The notes beneath the pieces were generated by a model, which searched no databases, was not told the origin of the DNA, and saw only the letters and a program-made list of their open reading frames with translations. From the NCBI GenBank assembly GCA_017555925.1, contig JAFZFL010000003.1:1-21532 (forward strand): a stretch of DNA of 21,532 nucleotides. Direction: 5' to 3'. This DNA is from Bacteroidales bacterium (GTDB taxonomy: Bacteria > Bacteroidota > Bacteroidia > Bacteroidales > UBA932). A program made the position numbers and the translations under genes. Shown piece after piece: positions 15,284 to 21,532 of this stretch (its first letter is position 1; each line of letters opens with the position of its first letter).

Positions 15284-16129
15284 TTATTGGACTCTTCCTT
15301 TTTTCTGCGGTTCTATACGTTTTGCCGGCTCTTTTTTTATTGCTCCCCAAACCAGCAGGCCTATACCCATCAGTACAAAAGGGATACTCAACAACTGGCC
15401 CATATTTAATGTCATACCCTGCTCGAATGCCACTTGAGGCTCTTTTATGAACTCTATAAGGAATCTTGTTCCAAAGATACCAATGAAGAATATTCCAAGG
15501 AACCACCCCTTCTTCATCTTGTCAAGGGCATAGTGGTAAAGTCCTTTAAGTAAAATACCTGTACCAAGATAACACAACGCCTCATACAATTGGGTAGGGT
15601 GTTTTGGAACAACCTCTCCTCTTTGGGCAAAGATAAAGCCCCAAGGAAGATCGGTTTCATTGCCGTAGATCTCCGAGTTCATAAGGTTGCCCAGGCGGAT
15701 GAACATTGCTGCAAAACAGACCGCAATGGCCAGGTGGTCAAGTAGCCAGATATAGTCAAAATTGTACTTCTTGCCATACTTCTTTATATACCATGCCATA
15801 CCAATCATAATTCCGATGGTTCCACCATGGCTGGCAAGACCTCCCTCCCACACTTTCAATATTTCTATTGGATTTGCCAAATAATAGTCTGGCTGATAGA
15901 AAAGCACATGCCCCAATCTCGAACCCACAAGGGTACAGCCTATAAGCAACCAAAAAAGCGGATCAAGGAGTGTTACAGGCAAACCCTCTCTCTGATAGAA
16001 TTTTATGAACATATAGTAGCCAAGCGCAAAACCGGCCATAAAAAGAATACCATAATATCTGAAATGGAATGGTCCAATTGCAAAGAGTTCAGGATCTACA
16101 TTCCAAGTAATTGCCAATAAATCAAACAT
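15284..16129 (-). CDS. lgt: Prolipoprotein diacylglyceryl transferase
   Basis: A 281-residue inner-membrane protein with about seven hydrophobic helices, the usual Lgt layout. Lgt moves diacylglycerol from phosphatidylglycerol to the lipobox cysteine of prolipoproteins, the first step in making the lipoproteins encoded nearby. Family signatures are GSRLGHVLFYQP, HGGTIGIMIG, and the Lgt box RLGNLMNSEIYGNETDLPWG followed by HPTQLYEAL. It lies 35 bases after the methyltransferase gene on the same strand and is probably co-transcribed. A 16-base motif in the gap is shared with the SGNH hydrolase leader. The C-terminal tail is basic and cytoplasmic. Confidence 0.96.
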   Translation of the reverse strand: MFDLLAITWNVDPELFAIGPFHFRYYGILFMAGFALGYYMFIKFYQREGLPVTLLDPLFWLLIGCTLVGSRLGHVLFYQPDYYLANPIEILKVWEGGLASHGGTIGIMIGMAWYIKKYGKKYNFDYIWLLDHLAIAVCFAAMFIRLGNLMNSEIYGNETDLPWGFIFAQRGEVVPKHPTQLYEALCYLGTGILLKGLYHYALDKMKKGWFLGIFFIGIFGTRFLIEFIKEPQVAFEQGMTLNMGQLLSIPFVLMGIGLLVWGAIKKEPAKRIEPQKKGRVQ

Positions 16130-16138
16130 ATCTCTCTA

Positions 16139-16154
16139 TTTTTCCCGACAGTTA
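16139..16154 (-). repeat. 16-base intercistronic motif, copy 2
   Basis: The minus strand reads TAACTGTCGGGAAAAA, identical to 12269-12284. It sits between the methyltransferase stop and the lgt ATG, ending 9 bases before the start codon, where a ribosome-binding or leader element would be. Confidence 0.6.
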
Positions 16155-16164
16155 TTTACTAAAA

Positions 16165-17136
16165 TTATCTTACCAATCTTGAAAAAACACTCAATGGAAT
16201 TGCCTTGCCAAATTTATCCTTCAAAACAAGCTCTCCATATCCCAGATGGGTTGCTCCAGGGTCAACTGAAGCAGGGCCATTTGGCTCATCCATAAGCTTT
16301 ACATCTTTAAATCCGAAAGCCGTTCTAACGGCAGTATCTGCCAAAAGTGCCGAGTACCCGTTCGAATAGAGATTAAGCACCATAAAGGCATCTTGAGGGG
16401 CAACTATTTTTGCACAATTCTGAAGGAGTTCAAACAGCAGTTCATCAAGTTTCCACTTCTCTCCGTCGGGACCATGACCATAAGCAGGAGGGTCAAGAAT
16501 AAGGCCGTTATACTGTTTTCCACGCTTAACTTCGCGTTTTACAAATTTAAGGGCATCCTCAACAACCCACCTTATATTATCAAGTCCGCTGCTCTCCATA
16601 TTACCTTTTGCCCATGTAACCACTTGACGGACAGAATCCAGATGTGTTGTATCTGCTCCTGCACACCTTGCCGCCAATGATGCTGCGCCCGTATATGCAA
16701 AGAGGTTAAGCACTTTAGGAAGTTCCTGTTTTCCGCTCTCCTTGAACTTTTTCACCAATCTTGAGCTCTGGGAGTGTATAAAGTTCCAGTTTGGAGCCTG
16801 CTCCGGAAATACTCCAACATGCTTGAATGAAGTAAGGCCAAGCCTCAACTTGAAATCAAGATCACCTGCATTATACTTTATATACCACTGGTCAGGCATC
16901 TTCTTGAGCATCTTCCATGTTCCGCTATCCTCTTTACCCGATTTTCCAAAACCGGCACCTGTTACAAATCTTGTATGAGCCAATCTGTCCCATTCTCCTC
17001 CCGACAAAGTTTTATCCCACAATGCCTTTGGTTCAGGACGAGCCAGAATGAACTGGCCAAAACGCTCCAGCTTTTCAAAATTTCCCGAGTCTATCAACTC
17101 ATAATCTTTCCAATTCTGCGGAGATTGCAACAACAT
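16165..17136 (-). CDS. Class I SAM-dependent methyltransferase (RlmI/RlmK-like, probable RNA methyltransferase)
   Basis: A 323-residue Rossmann-fold methyltransferase. Motif I is VLNLFAYTGAASLAARCAGA (about residues 144-163), motif II the acidic LDSV, then VEDALKFV, and the motif IV LDPPAYG at about residue 216. The DPPxYG form and the length place it with the RlmI/RlmKL-type 23S rRNA cytosine or guanine methyltransferases rather than small-molecule enzymes. No PUA domain is visible at the N-terminus, which separates it from canonical RlmI. The target base is not determinable from sequence. It precedes lgt with a 35-base gap and diverges from pgk through overlapping promoters. Confidence 0.85.
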   Translation of the reverse strand: MLLQSPQNWKDYELIDSGNFEKLERFGQFILARPEPKALWDKTLSGGEWDRLAHTRFVTGAGFGKSGKEDSGTWKMLKKMPDQWYIKYNAGDLDFKLRLGLTSFKHVGVFPEQAPNWNFIHSQSSRLVKKFKESGKQELPKVLNLFAYTGAASLAARCAGADTTHLDSVRQVVTWAKGNMESSGLDNIRWVVEDALKFVKREVKRGKQYNGLILDPPAYGHGPDGEKWKLDELLFELLQNCAKIVAPQDAFMVLNLYSNGYSALLADTAVRTAFGFKDVKLMDEPNGPASVDPGATHLGYGELVLKDKFGKAIPLSVFSRLVR

Positions 17137-17180
17137 AAGAGAATAATTTTTGTTTTTAAATGGTATAAGTAATAAAACTT

Positions 17181-17188
17181 CAAAGATA
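17181..17188 (-). promoter_or_regulatory. -7 box of the methyltransferase-lgt promoter
   Basis: The minus strand reads TATCTTTG, an exact TAnnTTTG match, placing the RNA start about 38 bases before the methyltransferase ATG. It lies 14 bases from the divergent pgk -7 box. Confidence 0.5.
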
Positions 17189-17202
17189 GTCTAAAAAATT
17201 AT

Positions 17203-17210
17203 TACTTTTG
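17203..17210 (+). promoter_or_regulatory. -7 box of the pgk promoter
   Basis: TACTTTTG followed by CA matches the extended Bacteroidetes consensus TAnnTTTGCA. RNA would start near 17217, about 26 bases before the pgk ATG. The -33 region would overlap the divergent -7 box at 17181-17188. Confidence 0.65.
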
Positions 17211-17242
17211 CATCCGAATTTAGAATTATAAAATTTGTGGTT

Positions 17243-18499
17243 ATGCAACAAAGTATTGACACTTACAATTTCAAAGGCAAAAAGGCAATCGCGCGTGTTG
17301 ACTTTAATGTTCCTCTTAATGAGCAGTTCCAGATTACAGATGACACCAGAATCAGAGCTGCTATCCCTACACTAAAGAAAGTTTTATCAGAGGGTGGTTC
17401 ACTTATCCTTATGTCTCACCTTGGCAGACCAAAAGGCGTAACTGAGAAATACTCTCTAAAACATATTATCTATAGAATTGAAGAGCTTCTTGGAGTAAAA
17501 GTTAAATTTGCTGCAGACTGTATGGCTGCCGACGAGGAGGTCAAGAACCTTCAACCTGGTGAGGTTCTTCTACTTGAGAACCTACGTTTCTATGCAGAGG
17601 AGGAGGGCAAACCTCGCGGATTGGCAGAGGATGCTACAGACGAGCAGAAGAAAGAGGCTAAAGCTCAAGTTAAAGAGAGCCAGAAAGAGTTTGTCAAAAA
17701 ATTGGCTTCTTACGCAGACTGTTACATTAATGATGCATTCGGCACAGCACACCGCGCTCACGCATCTACAGCTCTAATTGCAAAATACTTCCCTAATGAC
17801 AAGATGTTCGGATACATTATGGAGGGAGAGATTAAAGCTATTGACAAAGTTCTCCACAATGGCGAGCACCCTGTAACAGCAATCATTGGAGGAGCAAAAG
17901 TTTCATCCAAGATTGGTATCATTGAGCATCTGTTTGATGTTGTTGACAATATGATTATTGGCGGTGGTATGGTTTACACTTTCGTTAAAGCACAGGGCGG
18001 AAAAATTGGCAACTCCCTTTGCGAGGATGATCAGATGGAACTTGCTTTGAACATCATGAAAAAAGCTGAGGAGAAAGGTGTAAAACTATACTTCTCTAAA
18101 GAGGTTGTTATTGCAGATGCTTTCTCAAATGATGCCAACACTCAAATAGTAAGCAACTTTGAGATTCCAGACGGATGGGAGGGTATGGATGCGGCTCCAT
18201 CAACTCTTAAAGAGTGGGAAGAGGTTCTTATGAACTCAAAAACAATCCTTTGGAATGGTCCGGTAGGAGTATTTGAGATGCCTGCATTTGCTAAAGGAAC
18301 CAACTACATTGCAGAGATTCTTGCAAAAGTTACTGAAGAGAATGGCGCGTTTACCCTTGTTGGTGGCGGAGACTCTGTTGCAGCTGTTACCCAAATGGGT
18401 TATGCAAACAAAGTAAGCTACGTATCAACAGGTGGCGGTGCAATGCTTGAGTACCTTGAGGGCATTGAACTTCCTGGCATCAAAGCAATCAGAGAGTAA
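17243..18499 (+). CDS. pgk: Phosphoglycerate kinase
   Basis: A glycolytic enzyme that transfers phosphate from 1,3-bisphosphoglycerate to ADP in the cytoplasm. The frame opens at a GTG at 17237, but I use the ATG at 17243 ([10 protein letters not shown]), giving 418 residues. Family motifs in order are ARVDFNVPL near residue 18, [10 protein letters not shown] (substrate loop), the [13 protein letters not shown] segment, [21 protein letters not shown] and the nucleotide-binding GGGDSVAAV near the end. An insertion, [21 protein letters not shown], sits near residues 130-150; this loop is common in Bacteroidetes enzymes as far as I recall. It has its own promoter and terminator. Confidence 0.98.
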   Translation: MQQSIDTYNFKGKKAIARVDFNVPLNEQFQITDDTRIRAAIPTLKKVLSEGGSLILMSHLGRPKGVTEKYSLKHIIYRIEELLGVKVKFAADCMAADEEVKNLQPGEVLLLENLRFYAEEEGKPRGLAEDATDEQKKEAKAQVKESQKEFVKKLASYADCYINDAFGTAHRAHASTALIAKYFPNDKMFGYIMEGEIKAIDKVLHNGEHPVTAIIGGAKVSSKIGIIEHLFDVVDNMIIGGGMVYTFVKAQGGKIGNSLCEDDQMELALNIMKKAEEKGVKLYFSKEVVIADAFSNDANTQIVSNFEIPDGWEGMDAAPSTLKEWEEVLMNSKTILWNGPVGVFEMPAFAKGTNYIAEILAKVTEENGAFTLVGGGDSVAAVTQMGYANKVSYVSTGGGAMLEYLEGIELPGIKAIRE

Positions 18500-18530
18500 A
18501 CGTGTATTAAGGGAATAGATCCTTATAGAT

Positions 18531-18580
18531 AAAAGAAGGAGGAAGAGCCACAATCTGTGAATTTTCCTCCTTTTACTTTT
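18531..18580 (+). terminator. Terminator of pgk
   Basis: AAGGAGGAA (18536-18544) pairs with TTCCTCCTT (18564-18572), with an inner CACA/TGTG stem in the loop and an outer AAAAG/CTTTT pairing. Runs of T follow the right arm. It lies about 30 bases after the pgk stop and faces the convergent propeller gene. Confidence 0.85.
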
Positions 18581-18617
18581 CATTCAAGTTCCCTGCTGCA
18601 AACAACTGCCAATGGAA

Positions 18618-19655
18618 CTATTTCAACGTCACCACTATAAGCACCGGATTGCTCTCCTCTGTGAGTTTTGATGCCACCTCCTTCATTTTTGGAGAGTTGA
18701 ATTGCCCGGCCCAATCTATAAATGTTATTGCATCTACAAGTTGGTACATCTTGTTTTGAGTAGTGAGTGAGGGCCAAAATGGGACTCCGTTATCAAGGTC
18801 ATTAGTAAAACCATCCAATGGAAGCGACTCCTCTGTTTTTATGGCTGTCGTCTTGCCGGTAATTTTATCATAGACCATCTCACAAACCATCTGACGTTTA
18901 GATAGATTCGGAAATGCTTTAAAGAAATAGAGAGTTTCAAACAGAATAAATCCATCTGTTTCTGCATAGGTGCTTGCTCTTAACATAACTTTTCTATCTT
19001 TTGGCAAGGTTGCACTGTAGTTACCAAAATCAAAGATGTATCTTACTTCACCATTAATACTTCTAACAGTGTCTGAACCTACATTGGTAATAGATGGTAT
19101 CTTGTAATAAGAATAAATATTAGGTTTATTCTTGCCAATTGCATAGATTTCACGTTCTTCATCAGTAAACTCACTTTTTCTCTTTTCTGATATACAATTG
19201 CCTTCCAAATCAAAAGTTATCAATTTACCTCCATCAAATACATCTATCTGCTCTTTCTGATGTACACTCAATGAGATGTCATTCATTAATCTTGCATACT
19301 CTCCAGGTCCATTGCCAGTAGTGCCGATTCCATTAAGGAAAACGCCATCACTCGAGAACCTGAAACAAGCAGGACTTTTTGAACTCATCATTTCACGGCA
19401 TAAAAGGATATCATCTCCCACAGCCCTCAGTTTTAATGATTCCGGACCTGGCAACATTACAGAACTATCAGCAGCAAGTGCTATATAATCTATGTCTGAG
19501 GCATATTTACTCAATAATATCTCCTCACTGTTTGATAACACTAATGCATCTTTCAGCGGAATTACATTAATGGCATCGGCATTTTTATTCTGACATCCGC
19601 AGAAAATAAAGAAAAAAAGGATATACGTAATGAAAATATGTCTACTATGTTTCAT
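18618..19655 (-). CDS. Six-bladed beta-propeller lipoprotein, cassette 2
   Basis: A 345-residue paralogue of the 14214-15227 product. Its lipoprotein signal ends in FIFCGC (cysteine 21). Aligned blocks include LLSKYASDIDYIAL, SVMLPGPESL (SVMLPGVKDL in the other), ACFRFSSDGVF, the GNGPGEYARL turn and GFTNDLDNGVPFWP near the C terminus. It ends in the shared tail KLTEESNPVLIVVTLK. It starts 12 bases after the stop of the small Cys/His-rich peptide, matching the gene order of cassette 1. Location is predicted to be a membrane-anchored protein outside the cytoplasm. The function is unknown; it may bind a ligand or its partner peptide. Confidence 0.85.
   Translation of the reverse strand: MKHSRHIFITYILFFFIFCGCQNKNADAINVIPLKDALVLSNSEEILLSKYASDIDYIALAADSSVMLPGPESLKLRAVGDDILLCREMMSSKSPACFRFSSDGVFLNGIGTTGNGPGEYARLMNDISLSVHQKEQIDVFDGGKLITFDLEGNCISEKRKSEFTDEEREIYAIGKNKPNIYSYYKIPSITNVGSDTVRSINGEVRYIFDFGNYSATLPKDRKVMLRASTYAETDGFILFETLYFFKAFPNLSKRQMVCEMVYDKITGKTTAIKTEESLPLDGFTNDLDNGVPFWPSLTTQNKMYQLVDAITFIDWAGQFNSPKMKEVASKLTEESNPVLIVVTLK
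18621..18668 (-). repeat. Conserved 48-base 3'-end coding block, copy B
   Basis: Minus-strand coding block for KLTEESNPVLIVVTLK. It differs from copy C by one base (GAG against GAA for the second Glu... of the EE pair) and from copy A by three. Confidence 0.85.
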
Positions 19656-19667
19656 AGTTATTACTAT

Positions 19668-19895
19668 TTATTTACTTCCAGAACAAACACCCGTTTCATC
19701 AAACCATATACTTTCACAATAATCACAATGGCAAATCACTCCGTCCTCCGTGTGCCAATGATCTACAACAGCAACACCACAAATAGCGCAAGGAATATCT
19801 ACAATCTCACATTTTTCTTCATCCGGGGGCAATTCATCTTTTGCCATTCCAAAATAAGACACGAATGATAATGATAAAATTACAGCAACTGTCAA
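19668..19895 (-). CDS. Small exported Cys/His-rich peptide, cassette 2, start uncertain
   Basis: From the TTG at 19895 this gives 75 residues (LTVAVILSLSFVSYFGMAKDELPP...). There is no ATG before the signal peptide, so the true start is unclear. The frame is open back to a stop at 19941-19943. The extra upstream codons read TCKPNFEKIAK, which would supply the missing basic N-terminus if translation began at an ATT at 19937. The mature part has six cysteines before the last one and fits C-x2-C-G-x5-H-x-H-x6-C-x-C-x2-C-E-x2-W exactly, the same spacing as the peptide at 13955-14206, though most other residues differ. It precedes the propeller gene by 12 bases. It may be a functional gene with a rare start or a gene that lost its ATG. 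Confidence 0.6.
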   Translation of the reverse strand: MTVAVILSLSFVSYFGMAKDELPPDEEKCEIVDIPCAICGVAVVDHWHTEDGVICHCDYCESIWFDETGVCSGSK

Positions 19896-20035
19896 ATAGC
19901 ACTTAGCTATCTTTTCAAAATTTGGTTTACACGTAATAAATTATTTTTAATAATCTAACGATAAAATTACAAAAAAATAAGAATCCGCCATAAAATATTT
20001 CACTAACATTAGTGGAGACTAAAATTCTTGGACAT
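19896..20035 (-). promoter_or_regulatory. Leader region of cassette 2
   Basis: This 140-base AT-rich gap follows the third propeller gene on the same strand. A weak minus-strand -7 candidate, TTTTTTTG (19970-19977), has the same second-position mismatch as the cassette 1 box. The stretch GATTATTAAAAATAATTTATTA (19934-19955, minus) begins with the same ten bases as 13918-13939 in the cassette 1 leader, but both are AT-rich, so the match is weak evidence. No terminator hairpin was seen after the upstream gene. Confidence 0.3.
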
Positions 20036-21295
20036 TTATTTCAACGTCACCACTATAAGCACCGGATTGCTCTCTTCTGTGAGTTTTGCGGCAACGGTTT
20101 TCATTTTTGAAGAGTTGCTCTTTGATGCCATGTAAATAAAATCTGATGCGCTTACAAATTTATAAAGTTTATTTTCTATATGATATTGAGGCCAAAATGG
20201 CATACCTCCATCAATATCGTTTGCAAAACCATTGGCATTGAACTTCTTGTTAAAGTTTAGAGAATAGGTCTTGCCGTCAACCTTATCATAAACTATGGGA
20301 ACCCAACGTTGTGGCTGAGGAATGTTTGGAAATCCTTTGTATGGAAAGATAACACAGAAAAACAGATAATTATCAGTTTCAGAATAAGTGCCATTCCACT
20401 CTTCCGGTTCATGAAGATGAACTCCCCCCAAATAAAAATCTTCCATCGCAGTACCTTTCCTGTATCGCCCAAAATCAAGATTATATAATGGCTCAACTTT
20501 CAAGATGCCCAAATTATTCTTTATTGCAAAAATGGTATCAGCGCCTCTGGACGCACAGGTAATATTATTCCCATTTGTTTTATACATCCTATACGTTGCT
20601 ACAACAGAAGAACCTGTTTTTACATCTCCATTAATGACTATAGGTTTCATGGTCCCTCTTCCAGCATAAGTGTTTCCAACAGCCTTATCATCAACTACTT
20701 TATTGTTAACCAGATCAAAAATTGAGACTCTCCCCTCGTTTTTATAATCATACAAAACAAGCATCCTTTCATTATCCAACAGTTCTATATTGCAGAAAAA
20801 GCATCCCCCCGGATAAAAATCCCACAGATTTATAGACCTGCTGAACTCACCATCTCTATAAACAATTGCATTACAGTAATCAAGCAGCACCAATGTATTG
20901 TCAAATCCAGTAACGGAATGTACCCCGTTTATAAATTCTCCCGGGCCTCTGCCATAACTGATTCTTGAAGACTTGAATTGGCCTGTTGATGAAAAAACTT
21001 TAAGGAGATCTTGACCGCGCTGCCTTTGGAAAATCAATAAATCTCCACTATCTGAGACCTTTAATGCGAGACTGCGCTCATCAATCAACAAACCGTCAAA
21101 CTCACCAACATTATCCAATGGAATATACTCTATGGATTTGGCAATCCGGCTCAAACTAAATTCGCATCTGTTATCTAAAGCATTGCCCACAGCAATGGTT
21201 TTAACATTACTGTTTGCAATACATATATTCTCAAAAAAAATTCCTGCTATAAAAGCCGCGAACAGCAGATGGAATCTATAGTTATACAACATCAT
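20036..21295 (-). CDS. Six-bladed beta-propeller protein without a peptide partner
   Basis: A 419-residue member of the same family as the two other propellers, about 75-80 residues longer and much more diverged. Shared blocks are SLSRIAKSIEYIPLD, the YGRGPGEFING turn, GFANDIDGGMPFWP and the C-terminal KLTEESNPVLIVVTLK. The N terminus has a hydrophobic signal (residues 8-22) but no convincing lipobox (FFENIC does not fit), so it is probably periplasmic rather than lipid-anchored. The start may be Met1 or Met2. It is followed on the same strand by cassette 2, with 140 bases between. An IS3-family end lies about 100 bases upstream and may separate it from its original promoter or from a lost peptide gene. 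Confidence 0.82.
   Translation of the reverse strand: MMLYNYRFHLLFAAFIAGIFFENICIANSNVKTIAVGNALDNRCEFSLSRIAKSIEYIPLDNVGEFDGLLIDERSLALKVSDSGDLLIFQRQRGQDLLKVFSSTGQFKSSRISYGRGPGEFINGVHSVTGFDNTLVLLDYCNAIVYRDGEFSRSINLWDFYPGGCFFCNIELLDNERMLVLYDYKNEGRVSIFDLVNNKVVDDKAVGNTYAGRGTMKPIVINGDVKTGSSVVATYRMYKTNGNNITCASRGADTIFAIKNNLGILKVEPLYNLDFGRYRKGTAMEDFYLGGVHLHEPEEWNGTYSETDNYLFFCVIFPYKGFPNIPQPQRWVPIVYDKVDGKTYSLNFNKKFNANGFANDIDGGMPFWPQYHIENKLYKFVSASDFIYMASKSNSSKMKTVAAKLTEESNPVLIVVTLK
20039..20086 (-). repeat. Conserved 48-base 3'-end coding block, copy C
   Basis: Minus-strand coding block for KLTEESNPVLIVVTLK in the most diverged propeller. It is 47 of 48 bases identical to copy B and 46 of 48 to copy A, with the same use of rarer codons such as ATA, CCG and ACG. 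Confidence 0.85.
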
Positions 21296-21394
21296 TGTAT
21301 TTTTTCAATTTACTAGTGATTTATTATTTATATGCCACACTGCAATACCCCATTTTTTCCTGCCAGCGCATTAAAAAAGCAGCCTGCAGAATGA

Positions 21395-21532
21395 TGTGAC
21401 CCCCAAAAGTTGGACGGTTTAACATTATTAAGAGGCTGACTTAGATTGGAACAGAGCTCGGTATTGCACCGGGCTCTTTCCTTTTAGCCTCAGTTTGATT
21501 CTATCATTATTGTAGTAGCGTATATATTTAAC
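21395..21532 (-). mobile_element. One end of an IS3-family (IS150-like) insertion sequence
   Basis: The terminal inverted repeat includes TGTGACCCCCAAAAGTTGGA (21395-21414), the typical end sequence of IS150-group IS3 elements. The transposase C terminus lies just inside, transcribed toward this end. The other end and the target duplication are outside the window. Confidence 0.85.
21428..21532 (-). CDS. IS3-family transposase (OrfB, integrase core), C-terminal 34 residues
   Basis: Reading the minus strand from the right edge gives VKYIRYYNNDRIKLRLKG followed by KSPVQYRALFQSKSAS and a TAA at 21428-21430. YIxYYNxxRI...L.G.SPVxYR is the conserved end of the DDE integrase core of IS3-family OrfB. 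The rest of the gene, including the DDE residues and the frameshift region with OrfA, is beyond the window, so activity cannot be judged. Confidence 0.88.
   Translation of the reverse strand, partial: VKYIRYYNNDRIKLRLKGKSPVQYRALFQSKSAS

Noticed and set aside
15252..15506. An 84-codon minus-strand frame overlapping the end of lgt
   Set aside because: It lies in another frame inside lgt, whose protein is unmistakable, and runs through the terminator hairpin.
21296..21394. Possible remnant of a C/H-rich peptide gene upstream of the third propeller
   Set aside because: The minus strand has only a short frame (MGYCSVAYK) with none of the C/H motif, so no remnant is supported.

Overview
The window is chromosomal DNA from a Bacteroidales bacterium, probably gut-associated. 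The evidence is a SusC/SusD outer-membrane pair, methylmalonyl-CoA-type carboxyltransferase genes, several six-bladed beta-propeller lipoproteins, and promoter -7 boxes of the Bacteroidetes form TAnnTTTG. I cannot name a genus. No tRNA, rRNA or CRISPR array was seen.

Left part (1-5024, minus strand): a SusC-type TonB-dependent transporter, its SusD-type lipoprotein and the start of a third lipoprotein form one operon that runs off the left edge. A gene-poor stretch of about 390 bases follows. Next come a biotin carrier protein and an acyl-CoA carboxyltransferase (5415-7389, minus), ending in a clear hairpin terminator.

Middle part (7390-13816): mostly housekeeping genes. gcvP (plus strand) diverges from the carboxyltransferase and ends at a bidirectional terminator. 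Facing it on the minus strand are a PrdX/YbaK-type deacylase, an SGNH hydrolase and miaA. smpB diverges from miaA through a very compact promoter pair.

Right part (13817-21532): two copies of a small cassette surround housekeeping genes (lgt, a SAM methyltransferase, pgk). Each cassette has a short exported Cys/His-rich peptide followed by a six-bladed beta-propeller protein. The two peptides differ in most residues but keep the same C/H/W spacing exactly. A third propeller gene (20036-21295) has no peptide partner and lies just inside the end of an IS3-family element, whose transposase runs off the right edge. All three propeller genes end in the same 16 residues, and the DNA coding for that tail is almost identical while the rest of the genes has diverged.

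The peptide-propeller cassettes are the most unusual content. Their layout recalls the NVEALA-type peptide and TolB-like propeller pairs of Bacteroidales, but these peptides have no NVEALA motif. Their function is unknown to me.
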